A stretch of DNA of 45,762 nucleotides from positions 1 through 45,762 of the forward strand of contig JAFQWV010000018.1 of assembly GCA_017407325.1 (NCBI GenBank), read 5' to 3'. The notes under the pieces were generated by a model that made no database searches, had not been told where the DNA came from, and was given only the letters and a program-made list of their open reading frames with translations. A program made the translations under genes and the position numbers. This DNA comes from Clostridia bacterium (GTDB taxonomy: Bacteria; Bacillota; Clostridia; Christensenellales; Borkfalkiaceae). Of this stretch, positions 24,084 to 32,374 are shown one piece after another (within the stretch, counting starts at the first letter, position 1; every line of letters begins with the position of its first letter).

Positions 24084-26372
24084 ATGCAGTTAATTATAGT
24101 GGAATCACCATCAAAAGCAAAAACTATTGAAAAATACTTAGGTGGCTCGTTTAAGGTTGAAGCTAGCGGTGGACACGTAAGAGATTTGCCTGAAAAGCGT
24201 TTAGGCGTAAACGTTACTAATAATTTCGAGCCTAACTACGTTATTTCTGCAGGCAAAAGATCTGTAATCAAGCAAATTCAAGCTCAAGCACAAAAAGCAG
24301 ATAAAATATATCTTGCAACCGACCCGGACCGTGAAGGGGAAGCTATTTCTTGGCATTTACAAGAAGTTTTAGAACTTAAGGGTAAAGCTCAGCGTATTGT
24401 GTTTAACGAAATAAGCGAAAAAGCCGTTAAAAACGCACTTGCAAACCCACGCGATATAAATTATAATCTGGTAGATTCTCAACAAGCAAGACGTGTTTTA
24501 GATAGGCTTGTAGGCTATAAACTATCTCCATTTTTATGTAAAAAGGTAAAAGACGGTTTATCAGCTGGTAGGGTTCAGTCGGTAGCGCTTAGAATAGTCG
24601 TTGACAGAGAACGCGAAATTTTAGCGTTTAAGCCACAAGAATATTGGAATTTATACGGAACCTTCTCGATAAACGGCGAAAGCTTTAAAGCCCTTTTATC
24701 AGATAGAAACGGTAGAAAATACAGACCATCAACTAAAGAAGAAGCTGAAAAAGTTTACAACGCAGTAACAAGTGCAGGTGCTAAAGTTTTACGCGTTTCA
24801 ACGACTAAAGTTTCTTCACACCCACAAGCGCCGTTTACGACTTCTACACTTCAACAAGACGCTTCTAATAAGCTCGGTTTATCTTCTCCGCAAATTATGT
24901 CTATCGCTCAGCACCTTTACGAAGGTGTTGACACGGCAGAAGGTGGACATTTAGCGCTTGTAACGTATATCAGAACGGACTCTGTAAGAGTTGCTAAAGA
25001 AGCGCAATTAGAGGCGTTTGAGTATATCAAGAATAAATACGGTGAAGATTACGTTCCTAAAAAACCTAATTTTTATCGCACTAAAAAGTCGGCGCAAGAC
25101 GCTCACGAAGCAATTCGCCCGATTGATTTGTCGGTAACTCCACAAAGTGTTAAAAAGCTTTTAGATAGAAACCACTATAACGTTTATAAGCTAATTTACG
25201 ATAGATTTGTCGCTTCTCAAATGGAAAGCGCTATTTACGCAGTTTCAAACATATCTATAGGTTCAGATATTTATACTTTTAAGACAAGCGCTAAAAACGT
25301 TCTTTTTAAAGGTTTTACAGCCGTTTACGACGACTTTGATAAAACTGAAGATGAAGATGCAGTCGTTTCTAAATCTATCCCTGATTTAAAAGGTGGGGAA
25401 AGTTTAAACATTGACAAGCTTGAAAAAGAACAAAAATTTACTAAAGCGCCAACGCGTTATACCGATGCAAGTTTAGTTAAAGCTATGGAAGATAAGGGTA
25501 TTGGTAGACCGTCAACCTACGCTACTATTATCTCGGTTTTATCTAAGCGCAAATACACCAAAAAAGACGGCAAATTCATTATGCCAACTGAAATTGCGTT
25601 CACTATGACTGACGTTTTAGTCAAGTATTTCCCTGATATTATGGACGTATCGTTTACGGCTAATATGGAAGATAGACTTGACGATATTGAAAACGGCGGT
25701 GAAACTTGGCAATCGGTTATTGCGTCTTTCTATCCAACTTTTTCAGAACACTTACAAAAAGCGCAAACTGACGGTGACGAAATGACTGACGTTATCTGCG
25801 AAAAGTGTGGTGCGCCAATGCTTAGAAAAAGTGGTAAATACGGAAAATTTTTAGCATGTTCTAATTATCCGGAGTGTTCAAACATTAAATCGGAAAACGT
25901 TGAAGTCAGTGACGAAGCTTGTCCTAAGTGTGGTGCATTGTTGATTTATAAAACGGGTAAATACGGAAAATTTTTAGCATGCCCGAATTATCCGAAATGT
26001 TCGTTTATTAAACCACTTAACGAAGTCGTTTCAAAACAAAAATGCCCTAAGTGTGGTGGCGAAATGGTAGAAAAAACGGGTAGATACGGTAAATATATAC
26101 AATGTACTTCGTGTAAAACTACAGAAAGCAAAACGGAAAAAGCAGGAATTTGTCCTAAGTGTGGCAAGCCTACTCAGAAAATGACGTCAAAAAGTGGTAA
26201 GCAATTCTTTGGTTGCTCGAATTATCCTGAATGTAATTTTATGAGTTGGGATATGCCAACGGGAACTTTCTGTCCAACCTGTGGTCTTCCACTTGTATAT
26301 TCTAAAGATAAAAAGACGGTTAAATGTTCGTCAAAAGATTGTAAATATTCAGTAAAAAATGAAAAAAATTAA
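24084..26372 (+). CDS. topA: DNA topoisomerase I
   Basis: 762 residues. A type IA topoisomerase relaxing negative supercoils. Toprim domain at the start (VESPSKAKTIEKYLG, then DPDREGEAISWH). The catalytic tyrosine lies in YIRTDS at about residue 295. Five C-terminal zinc-ribbon units follow from about residue 570, each with CxKCG and a second cysteine pair, such as CEKCGAPM with CSNYPEC, CPKCGALL with CPNYPKC, CPKCGGEM with CTSC, CPKCGKPT with CSNYPEC, and CPTCGLPL with CSSKDC. The first two units share a long stretch of near-identical DNA (see findings). Ribosome site AGAGGAG lies at the end of the structured RNA. Overlaps trmFO by 14 bp. Confidence 0.97.
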   Translation: MQLIIVESPSKAKTIEKYLGGSFKVEASGGHVRDLPEKRLGVNVTNNFEPNYVISAGKRSVIKQIQAQAQKADKIYLATDPDREGEAISWHLQEVLELKGKAQRIVFNEISEKAVKNALANPRDINYNLVDSQQARRVLDRLVGYKLSPFLCKKVKDGLSAGRVQSVALRIVVDREREILAFKPQEYWNLYGTFSINGESFKALLSDRNGRKYRPSTKEEAEKVYNAVTSAGAKVLRVSTTKVSSHPQAPFTTSTLQQDASNKLGLSSPQIMSIAQHLYEGVDTAEGGHLALVTYIRTDSVRVAKEAQLEAFEYIKNKYGEDYVPKKPNFYRTKKSAQDAHEAIRPIDLSVTPQSVKKLLDRNHYNVYKLIYDRFVASQMESAIYAVSNISIGSDIYTFKTSAKNVLFKGFTAVYDDFDKTEDEDAVVSKSIPDLKGGESLNIDKLEKEQKFTKAPTRYTDASLVKAMEDKGIGRPSTYATIISVLSKRKYTKKDGKFIMPTEIAFTMTDVLVKYFPDIMDVSFTANMEDRLDDIENGGETWQSVIASFYPTFSEHLQKAQTDGDEMTDVICEKCGAPMLRKSGKYGKFLACSNYPECSNIKSENVEVSDEACPKCGALLIYKTGKYGKFLACPNYPKCSFIKPLNEVVSKQKCPKCGGEMVEKTGRYGKYIQCTSCKTTESKTEKAGICPKCGKPTQKMTSKSGKQFFGCSNYPECNFMSWDMPTGTFCPTCGLPLVYSKDKKTVKCSSKDCKYSVKNEKN

Positions 26373-27675
26373 CGTAATAGGTGGGGGATTGGCTGGCTCG
26401 GAAGCTGCGTATTATCTTGCAAAACGTGGTCATCAGGTCGTTTTGTACGATATCAAGCCTAACAGCTTTACTCCTGCCCACTCAAATAAAAATTACGGAG
26501 AATTAGTTTGCTCTAATTCGCTAAAATCTAACGATATTTACGGCAACGCTTGTGGCTTACTGAAAGAAGAATTGCGCATTTTAGGCTCGATGGTTATAGA
26601 GTGCGCAGATAAAACTAGCGTTCCCGCAGGCAATGCGCTTGCAGTAAACAGAGAAGATTTTGCGCAGATGATAACGGATAAGCTTAGGTCTATGCCTAAT
26701 ATTGAGTTTGTATCTTGCGAAGTTACTTCTATCGATTTTTCCGAGCCGACTATCGTTGCAACAGGTCCACTTACGACTAATAAATTGAGCGAATTTATTG
26801 CAGATAATTTCTCGTCGCAACTGTATTTTTACGACGCGGCAGCGCCGATTGTATTAGCAGAAAGCATTGATATGAGCGAAGCCTTTATCGCAGATAGATA
26901 CGGCGAGCCGGGTGAAGGTGACTATATAAACTGTCCGATCGATAAAGAAGGTTACCTTGCCTTTTATAACGAGCTTATAAATGCAAAAACTGCGCCAAGA
27001 CATAATTTCGAAGAAGACACCAAGGTTTTTGACGGTTGTATGCCCGTTGAAATTATGGCAAAACGCGGTGTAGATACCTTAAGATTTGGTCCGCTTAAAC
27101 CTGTTGGACTGACAGACCCTAGAACGGGAAGATGGGCGTATGCGTCAATGCAACTTAGAAAAGAAGACGAGTACGGTACTATGTACAATATCGTAGGCTT
27201 TCAAACTAATTTGCTTTTTGGCGAGCAAAAGAGAGTTTTTTCTATGTTCCCAGCTCTTAAAAATGCAGAATTTTTAAGATACGGCGTTATGCACAGAAAT
27301 ACATATTTAAATAGCCCACTATTTTTAGATAATACGTTCTCTGTTAAGGACAAGCCGTTTACTTATTTTGCTGGTCAAATTACGGGTGTTGAAGGGTACG
27401 TTGAATCTATTGCATCTGGGCTTGTTGCAGCAATCGCGCTCGACAGAAAGCTTAAGAATAAAGAGAAAATCGAGTTCACCGATAAAACCGTGATCGGTGC
27501 GCTTTCAGAATACGTTACTAAAGAAAATAAGAATTTCCAACCTATGAACGCAAATTTTGGAATTTTAAGACCACTTGGCTTTAGAGTTCGCCAAAAGGCA
27601 GAGAAAAAGCGTTTACAGAGTGAAATTTCGCTTGAAACGGTAAAAAAAATAAAGGAGAATATTGATGAGTATTGA
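26359..27675 (+). CDS. trmFO: Methylenetetrahydrofolate-tRNA-(uracil-5-)-methyltransferase
   Basis: 438 residues, usual length. TrmFO makes ribothymidine at tRNA position 54 using methylene-THF and FAD. FAD loop [17 protein letters not shown] is at the N-terminus. Family motifs [20 protein letters not shown] and [20 protein letters not shown] are visible, as is [19 protein letters not shown] near the end. The start overlaps topA's last codons by 14 bp and the stop overlaps hslV by 11 bp, so the block topA-trmFO-hslV is translationally coupled. This order is the conserved Bacillota one. No irregularities. Confidence 0.97.
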   Translation: MKKINVIGGGLAGSEAAYYLAKRGHQVVLYDIKPNSFTPAHSNKNYGELVCSNSLKSNDIYGNACGLLKEELRILGSMVIECADKTSVPAGNALAVNREDFAQMITDKLRSMPNIEFVSCEVTSIDFSEPTIVATGPLTTNKLSEFIADNFSSQLYFYDAAAPIVLAESIDMSEAFIADRYGEPGEGDYINCPIDKEGYLAFYNELINAKTAPRHNFEEDTKVFDGCMPVEIMAKRGVDTLRFGPLKPVGLTDPRTGRWAYASMQLRKEDEYGTMYNIVGFQTNLLFGEQKRVFSMFPALKNAEFLRYGVMHRNTYLNSPLFLDNTFSVKDKPFTYFAGQITGVEGYVESIASGLVAAIALDRKLKNKEKIEFTDKTVIGALSEYVTKENKNFQPMNANFGILRPLGFRVRQKAEKKRLQSEISLETVKKIKENIDEY

Positions 27676-28216
27676 GTTTAGAGGGACTACCATCTGCGCA
27701 GTAAAGCGTAACGGTGTTACGGCTATTGCAGGTGACGGTCAAGTTACTATGGGGGAAAGCGTTATTTTTAAAAATAGCGCGATAAAAGTTAGAAGAATTT
27801 ACAACGACAGCGTAATTATTGGTTTTGCTGGTTCTGTTTCTGATGCTTTCACACTTTCTGAAAGATTTGAAGGTATGCTAAATAAGTATTCGGGAAATTT
27901 GTTAAGAAGTGCTGTTGAACTTGCAGAACTTTGGAGAAACGATAAAGTTGGCAGAAAACTTGAAGCACTTTTAATTACTGCAGATAAAGACACGCTTTTA
28001 ATGGTTTCAGGCTCTGGTGAAGTTATCGAGCCTGACGAAGGTATTTGCGCTATCGGAAGTGGTGGAAACTACGCGCTCGCTGCCGCTCGCGCACTATATC
28101 AAGAAACGGATTTTTCTGCAGAAGATATCGCTTATAAAGCGTTAAAAATCGCAAGCCAAATCTGCGTTTTTACTAACGACAATATTCGTGTTGAAACTGT
28201 TAAGGAGGTTAAATAA
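27665..28216 (+). CDS. hslV: ATP-dependent protease peptidase subunit HslV
   Basis: 183 residues from the ATG at 27665, which has AAAGGAG (27651-27657) at the right spacing; the TTG one codon upstream is less likely. It is an N-terminal nucleophile protease forming the dodecameric core of HslVU. The start reads [17 protein letters not shown]. The catalytic threonine is then T8, exposed after removal of a seven-residue leader (MSIEFRG), as in many Bacillota. GDGQVTMG and [14 protein letters not shown] motifs follow. The next gene hslU starts 2 bp after the stop, behind a good ribosome site (AAGGAGG). Removal of the leader is inference from the family. Confidence 0.95.
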   Translation: MSIEFRGTTICAVKRNGVTAIAGDGQVTMGESVIFKNSAIKVRRIYNDSVIIGFAGSVSDAFTLSERFEGMLNKYSGNLLRSAVELAELWRNDKVGRKLEALLITADKDTLLMVSGSGEVIEPDEGICAIGSGGNYALAAARALYQETDFSAEDIAYKALKIASQICVFTNDNIRVETVKEVK

Positions 28217-28218
28217 TT

Positions 28219-29529
28219 ATGAACTATACTCCAAGACAAATCGTAGCAGAACTCGATAAATATATTATCGGTCAAGACAAAGCTAAAAGAGAAGTTGCAG
28301 TAGCGCTTCGCAACCGTTATAGAAGAAGTCAGCTTGCAAAAGAAGCGCAAGACGAAATTACTCCAAAAAATATTATTATGAAAGGTCCGACAGGCGTTGG
28401 TAAAACGGAAATTGCTCGCCGTTTATCAAAACTTGTCAAAGCCCCTTTCGTTAAAGTTGAAGCAACTAAATTTACTGAAGTAGGTTACGTTGGTAGAGAT
28501 TGCGAATCTATGATTCGCGACCTTGTTGAGTGTAGTGTTAGACTAGTTCGTGAAGAACAAATGCGCGACGTATCTATCAAGGCTGAAAAAATCGCTAAGA
28601 AGCAAATCGTTAAAATTTTATACGACACTTTCAAGCATCAACGCGGTGAAACTCCAGAAGAAATTTTCACTGCCCAAATTAAAGAAAAATTAGATGACGG
28701 AACGTACGACGACGTAGTTGTCGAGATTGAAATTATTGACGAGCCAAAGTCTATGGAGCTTGTTCCGGGAAGTGGCGCTGCTATTGATTTAGGCTCGATT
28801 TTTGGCGATATGATGCCTAAAAAGAAGAAGAAAAAGAAAGTTAGCGTTAAAGAAGCGTTAAGACTTTTAACTAATGAAGAAGCGTCTAAAATGGTTGACG
28901 AGGACGCGGTTATTACTGAAGGCTTACGCCGTGCAGAGCAAGAAGGTATTATCTTCATTGACGAAATTGATAAGATTGCTTCTAAGTCTAAAACAGGTGG
29001 CGCTGACGTTTCTCGTGAAGGCGTACAACGCGATATTTTACCTATCGTTGAAGGTTCTACCGTCGTTACGAAATACGGCTCGGTAAAGACTGACTATATT
29101 CTTTTTATCGCTGCGGGCGCTTTCCATATCGCATCTATCGGCGATTTAATTCCAGAACTTCAAGGTCGTTTCCCGATTATCGTTGAACTTACCAGTTTAT
29201 CTAAAGAAGATTTCGTAAGCATTTTGACGATACCTGAAAATGCAATTACTAAGCAATATGCAACGTTGCTTGCAGTCGATAATATTTCGCTTAAGTTTTC
29301 TAAAGACGCTATTGACACTATCGCTGAGCTTTGCGTTGAACTTAATGCAACTCAAGAAGATATTGGCGCACGCCGTATGCATACCATTATGGAAAATCTT
29401 TTAGAAGATATTTCATTTAACGCTGACGGAACTCACCCTGTGATTGAACTTGAAATTGATAAAAAATACGTCGAAGAACACTTAAAAGACATCATTAACA
29501 GCAGAAATTTGAAAAAATATATTTTGTAA
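28219..29529 (+). CDS. hslU: ATP-dependent protease ATPase subunit HslU
   Basis: 436 residues. A ClpX-like AAA+ unfoldase that feeds HslV. N-domain MNYTPRQIVAELDKYIIGQDKAK, Walker A GPTGVGKTE (about 55-63), the ATKFTEVGYVGRD pore-loop segment, a middle I-domain (about 110-230) with a lysine-rich stretch (MPKKKKKKKVSVKEALRLL), Walker B IIFIDEIDKI and sensor motifs GARRMHTIMENLL. The C-terminus ends NLKKYIL, compatible with insertion into HslV pockets. It is adjacent to hslV with a 2-bp gap. No anomaly seen. Confidence 0.97.
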   Translation: MNYTPRQIVAELDKYIIGQDKAKREVAVALRNRYRRSQLAKEAQDEITPKNIIMKGPTGVGKTEIARRLSKLVKAPFVKVEATKFTEVGYVGRDCESMIRDLVECSVRLVREEQMRDVSIKAEKIAKKQIVKILYDTFKHQRGETPEEIFTAQIKEKLDDGTYDDVVVEIEIIDEPKSMELVPGSGAAIDLGSIFGDMMPKKKKKKKVSVKEALRLLTNEEASKMVDEDAVITEGLRRAEQEGIIFIDEIDKIASKSKTGGADVSREGVQRDILPIVEGSTVVTKYGSVKTDYILFIAAGAFHIASIGDLIPELQGRFPIIVELTSLSKEDFVSILTIPENAITKQYATLLAVDNISLKFSKDAIDTIAELCVELNATQEDIGARRMHTIMENLLEDISFNADGTHPVIELEIDKKYVEEHLKDIINSRNLKKYIL

Positions 29530-29543
29530 TTAAAGGGGATAGT

Positions 29544-30806
29544 ATGATAAATATTCCAAAAGGAACGAAAGACGTTTTACCGCAAGATAGTTACAAATGG
29601 CACTACGTTGAAGATATTTGCAAATCGGTTGCAGACAGTTTTTGCGTGCGCGAAATTCGTACGCCGACTTTTGAACATACCGAACTTTTCTTGCGTGGCG
29701 TAGGTGATACTACGGATATAGTAAATAAGGAAATGTACACCTTCAATGACAAGGGTAACAGAAGTATTACTCTTAAACCTGAAGGTACGGCAGGTGTTGC
29801 ACGTGCGTTTATCGAAAACGGACTTACAAACAGCGCAATGCCACTTAAAATGTACTATTTTTCACCAGTATTCAGATATGAAAGACCTCAAGCAGGTCGC
29901 CTTCGCGAGCACCACCAATTCGGCGTTGAGTTCTACGGCTCAAACGCGCCTGAAACGGATGCAGAAGTGATATTGCTTGCTTACAGCGTTTTAACTAGAC
30001 TTGGTCTTAAAGTGAAACTTAATATCAACAGTATGGGTTGTCCTGAGTGTCGTAAAAAGTATAACGACGCTTTAAAAGCGTATCTAAAAGATAATTTTGA
30101 CGGGCTTTGCCCGACTTGTAAGTCGCGTTTTGACACAAATCCGTTAAGAATTTTAGACTGTAAGGAAGAAAAGTGTAAAGAACTTGTTAAAAACGCGCCA
30201 AAAATAACCGATTATATTTGCGAAGATTGCTCATCTCACTTTGAAAAATTAAAGGCGTTACTCGACGTTTCAGGGCTTGATTATGCGGTTAATCCGTTAA
30301 TCGTTCGCGGTCTTGATTATTACACTAAAACCGTGTTTGAATTCGTTACTACCGAACTTGGCGCACAAGGTACGGTTTGTGGCGGTGGTCGTTACGACGG
30401 ACTTATCGAACAAATTGGTGGTCCTAAAGTTTCTGGTGTTGGCTTTGGCATGGGGCTTGAGAGAATTCTTCTACTTATGGAAGCGGTTGGAGCGAAAATC
30501 CCAGACGAAAAGCAAGTTCTGCTTTATATCGCTTCAATGGGTGACGACGCTAAAATTAAAGCGTTTGAAATTGCAACTGCGCTAAGAAACATGGGTAAGG
30601 GCGTTAAGGTTGAAATTGATCACCTTTCTCGCGGTATTAAATCTCAATTTAAATACGCAGATAAAATTAACGCAAAATTCGTTGCAGTTATCGGTGAAAA
30701 TGAACTCTCAGAAGGATTCGTAAACCTTAAGCGTATGTCTGACGGCGAGTGCTTTAAAGTTTCACTTGACGAATTAAAAGATTATAATAAGCTTTTGAAT
30801 ATTTAA
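29544..30806 (+). CDS. hisS: Histidyl-tRNA synthetase
   Basis: 420 residues, class II synthetase charging tRNA-His. Motif 1 IPKGTKDVLPQDS near the start, motif 2 FSPVFRYERPQAGRLREHHQFGVE, histidine-specific LIVRGLDYYTKTVFEF, and motif 3 VSGVGFGMGLERILLL. Residues 165-225 carry four cysteine pairs (CPEC, CPTC, then C-x-n-KC, CEDC), the ribbon insert seen in clostridial HisRS. The C-terminal anticodon-binding domain follows (LLYIASMGDDAKIKAFEIA). Located after hslU, where bacilli have codY. No upstream T-box is visible; the gap is only 14 bp. Confidence 0.96.
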   Translation: MINIPKGTKDVLPQDSYKWHYVEDICKSVADSFCVREIRTPTFEHTELFLRGVGDTTDIVNKEMYTFNDKGNRSITLKPEGTAGVARAFIENGLTNSAMPLKMYYFSPVFRYERPQAGRLREHHQFGVEFYGSNAPETDAEVILLAYSVLTRLGLKVKLNINSMGCPECRKKYNDALKAYLKDNFDGLCPTCKSRFDTNPLRILDCKEEKCKELVKNAPKITDYICEDCSSHFEKLKALLDVSGLDYAVNPLIVRGLDYYTKTVFEFVTTELGAQGTVCGGGRYDGLIEQIGGPKVSGVGFGMGLERILLLMEAVGAKIPDEKQVLLYIASMGDDAKIKAFEIATALRNMGKGVKVEIDHLSRGIKSQFKYADKINAKFVAVIGENELSEGFVNLKRMSDGECFKVSLDELKDYNKLLNI

Positions 30807-30843
30807 AAGTTTTTTGAAAATACTTACTATAAGGAGAATTACT

Positions 30844-31161
30844 ATGGTTATAGAATTAAACGATAACAATTTCAGTCAATCAGTTTTACAACATAAAGGC
30901 GTTGCAATAGTTGATTTTTGGGCAACTTGGTGCGCCCCTTGCCGTATGCAAGCCCCGATTTTTGAAGAAACCGCTAAATCTTTAGGGGATGAAGTTCTTT
31001 TTGCTAAAGTCAACGTTGACGAAAATATGCAGATTGCAAACGATTTAAAAATTGTAAGTATTCCTACTTTGATAATCTTTAAAGACGGTCAACCAGTTGA
31101 TAAAATTATCGGTTTGTCACAATCTGACGAAATTATAAGCACTTTAAAAAAATATATGTAA
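30844..31161 (+). CDS. trxA: Thioredoxin
   Basis: 105 residues from the ATG at 30844; ribosome site AAGGAG lies 8 bp before it, so the in-frame ATG at 30814 is unlikely. The classic thioredoxin active site reads VDFWATWCAPCRMQAP (WCAPC rather than the commoner WCGPC, still a CxxC). The cis-proline segment IVSIPTLIIFKDG follows. It is a cytoplasmic disulfide reductase. A terminator follows directly at 31165-31200, and the gene is probably co-transcribed with hisS. The change of G to A between the cysteines may alter redox potential slightly; this is inference. Confidence 0.95.
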   Translation: MVIELNDNNFSQSVLQHKGVAIVDFWATWCAPCRMQAPIFEETAKSLGDEVLFAKVNVDENMQIANDLKIVSIPTLIIFKDGQPVDKIIGLSQSDEIISTLKKYM

Positions 31162-31164
31162 ATA

Positions 31165-31200
31165 AAATTGCGTTGTAAATTTCTACAACGCAAATTTTTT
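31165..31200 (+). terminator. Terminator of the hisS-trxA unit
   Basis: AAATTGCGTTGTA (31165-31177) and TACAACGCAAATTT (31184-31197) with loop AATTTC, then T residues. Confidence 0.9.
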
Positions 31201-31219
31201 TATAAAAGTTTAATTTTAC

Positions 31220-31248
31220 TTGAAATAGACCGTTTCATTTGTTATAAT
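31220..31248 (+). promoter_or_regulatory. Promoter before the tandem hairpin repeat
   Basis: TTGAAA (31220-31225), 17 bp, TATAAT (31243-31248). Transcription would begin near 31255, so the repeats at 31292-31515 lie in a leader or a separate small RNA. Confidence 0.75.
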
Positions 31249-31291
31249 AAAACTAATAAAAGATTTCTAAGTTTTATGCTGTAAAATATTA

Positions 31292-31515
31292 AAACAGACC
31301 TATTGCAAGTTAATCGCCAACGGCATGAGTGGTTGGAAACTATTAACAATAAGTCTGTTTCTAAAGATATTATATTTGATAAAAAGCAAAATGTCAATAA
31401 TTACAAGAAAATTAATTTAAAACGAAAAAACAGACTATTGCAAGTTAATCGCCAACGGCATAAGTGGTTGAAAATTATTAACAACAAGTCTGTTTCTAAA
31501 GATATTATATTGGAT
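31292..31515 (+). ncRNA. Tandem structured repeat (two copies of a 135-nt unit)
   Basis: Two near-identical copies start at 31292 and 31428, offset 135 nt in the core (136 at the outer stem because copy 1 has an extra C). Each has outer arms AAACAGAC and GTCTGTTT (31292-31299/31353-31360; 31428-31435/31488-31495). Inside are TATTG/CAATA, TTAAT/ATTAA and an apical CCAAC/GTTGG helix (in copy 2 only CAAC/GTTG) over loop GGCATRAGTG. A shared tail CTAAAGATATTATAT follows. The unit forms one long hairpin with internal loops. Copy differences fall partly at paired positions (CAATA to CAACA, GTTGG to GTTGA). I do not know a named RNA with this fold. Confidence 0.7.
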
Positions 31516-31610
31516 AATTTTGATAATGTCAACCTATGGTTTAAAATTTTACATTAAAAGTATCCATATTAAAAACTACAATAATTGTTAACACGAAAAG
31601 GAAAAATGCT

Positions 31611-31823
31611 ATGGCAGAGTTAAGCAAGGTGGAGAAATATTTGATTCGTTTGTTAGTGATTTTAGGCGCGAGCAAGAAAACGGTGAATTCGGTTTGTTGT
31701 CTTCTGACGGAAGAAGGACAATTGGAACTAACCGAGATATTAATAGAGAAATATCAAGCGAGTGAAGAAATAACGGAAGACACGATTCACGAAATGGCTT
31801 TAAAAGTTGCTGGTATAATATAG
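31611..31823 (+). CDS. Small helical protein, unknown (tandem family, copy 1)
   Basis: 70 residues, mostly helical, no membrane segment. Starts MAELSKVEKYLIRLLVILG and contains VCC, then a charged C-terminal helix with EEITEDTIHEMALKVAGII. The ATG follows AAAGGAAAAATGCT, an acceptable ribosome site. It lies 116 bp after the hairpin repeats, probably in the same transcript. The next gene encodes a related protein and shares the last 18 or so codons plus the following 90 bp with this gene, so the pair arose with tandem duplication. No family is recognised, and short helical proteins of this sort are common uncharacterised genes in gut Clostridia. Confidence 0.6.
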   Translation: MAELSKVEKYLIRLLVILGASKKTVNSVCCLLTEEGQLELTEILIEKYQASEEITEDTIHEMALKVAGII

Positions 31824-31879
31824 GGAAGATACGTTGCAAAATGTGGAATCAATTAGAAATCTGCACGACGAGGTATATA

Positions 31880-32098
31880 ATGAAAATCACGGATAAGAAC
31901 AAAGAGATAGTGAAAGCGTTCGTAAGGATTATGAGAGATATTGGAGTCTCTCAAACAACATCGGAGATGATAACTTCGATGTTGAAGAGCAAAACGCAAA
32001 TAGACGCTCTCGTGAAGTACACGGAGGAGAATCCGAAGGCAACCGAGGCGGAGATTCTGGTCAAAGCACAAGAAATAACGGAAGACGCGATTCACTAA
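31880..32098 (+). CDS. Small helical protein, unknown (tandem family, copy 2, chimeric tail)
   Basis: 72 residues from the ATG at 31880, preceded by GACGAGG; upstream in-frame starts lack a ribosome site. The body MKITDKNKEIVKAFVRIMRD with IGVSQTTSEMITSMLKS aligns loosely with copy 1, but the last codons, EITEDAIH, match the copy 1 tail exactly in position and almost in DNA. Copy 1's next codon GAA is TAA here, stopping the protein, and the bases after it (32099-32124) still encode a match to copy 1's MALKVAGII. The reading frame thus seems to be a recombination product whose tail was clipped by a nonsense change. Function unknown. Confidence 0.55.
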   Translation: MKITDKNKEIVKAFVRIMRDIGVSQTTSEMITSMLKSKTQIDALVKYTEENPKATEAEILVKAQEITEDAIH

Positions 32099-32195
32099 AT
32101 GCCTTTAAAAATTGCAGGTATAATATAGGGAAGATACGCTGCAAAATGCGGAATCAATTTAGAAATCTGCACGACGAGATATATAATTAGAATCA
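32072..32195 (+). repeat. Second copy of a 124-bp segment, relic of a third gene copy
   Basis: 31767-31890 and 32072-32195 are near-identical (offset 305 bp, one single-base indel). Each covers the tail codons, a shared TATAATATAGGGAAGATACG stretch and a linker ending GACGAGRTATATAAT. In the first copy this linker is followed by ATGAAAATCAC, the copy 2 start. In the second it reads ATTAGAATCAT, so the start codon and frame are gone. This marks a lost third gene copy. Confidence 0.75.
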
Positions 32196-32223
32196 TTCTT
32201 TAAGTCTGAGAGTAGTTTAGCAA

Positions 32224-32239
32224 GGCAGGGGAGACGCGA
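32224..32239 (-). repeat. Partial copy of the tRNA-Trp 3' end
   Basis: The 16-mer GGCAGGGGAGACGCGA matches 32375-32390, the 3' end (acceptor arm, discriminator and part of CCA) of tRNA-Trp. Integrases commonly use tRNA 3' ends as attachment sites, so this may be an att-like scar. No integrase is present in the 135 bp between the copies. Confidence 0.6.
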
Positions 32240-32240
32240 C

Positions 32241-32281
32241 GGCGAATGCTTACGCATTGTGCTTACGCACAGCGCCTTTTT
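32241..32281 (+). terminator. Compound hairpin and terminator downstream of the small genes
   Basis: GGCG and CGCC enclose two mini-hairpins, AATGC-TTAC-GCATT (32245-32258) and GTGC-TTAC-GCAC (32259-32270), followed by TTTTT. A further hairpin ACTCGC-TTGC-GCGAGT lies at 32299-32314. The style (short stems with TTAC or TTGC loops) resembles the spacers of the 12078-12246 array. Confidence 0.55.
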
Positions 32282-32333
32282 GAATAATTATATAACTTAC
32301 TCGCTTGCGCGAGTTACGAATCGCTTCCCGGGC

Positions 32334-32374
32334 AAACATAAAGCACCAAGCAAGGTGCTTGGTGCTTTATGTTT
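32334..32374 (-). terminator. Terminator of tRNA-Trp
   Basis: Perfect 19-bp arms AAACATAAAGCACCAAGCA (32334-32352) and its complement (32356-32374) around AGG. The stem starts at the last base of the tRNA's CCA. There is no long external T tract on the minus strand, so efficiency is uncertain. Confidence 0.75.

Noticed and set aside
31303-31557. An 84-codon frame across the tandem repeat encoding a repeated 45-residue unit
   Set aside because: It would need a TTG start without a ribosome site, and the two copies differ mostly by amino-acid-changing substitutions (four changing, one silent in the compared block), so RNA or DNA structure is the better explanation. The 135-bp offset being a multiple of three may be chance.
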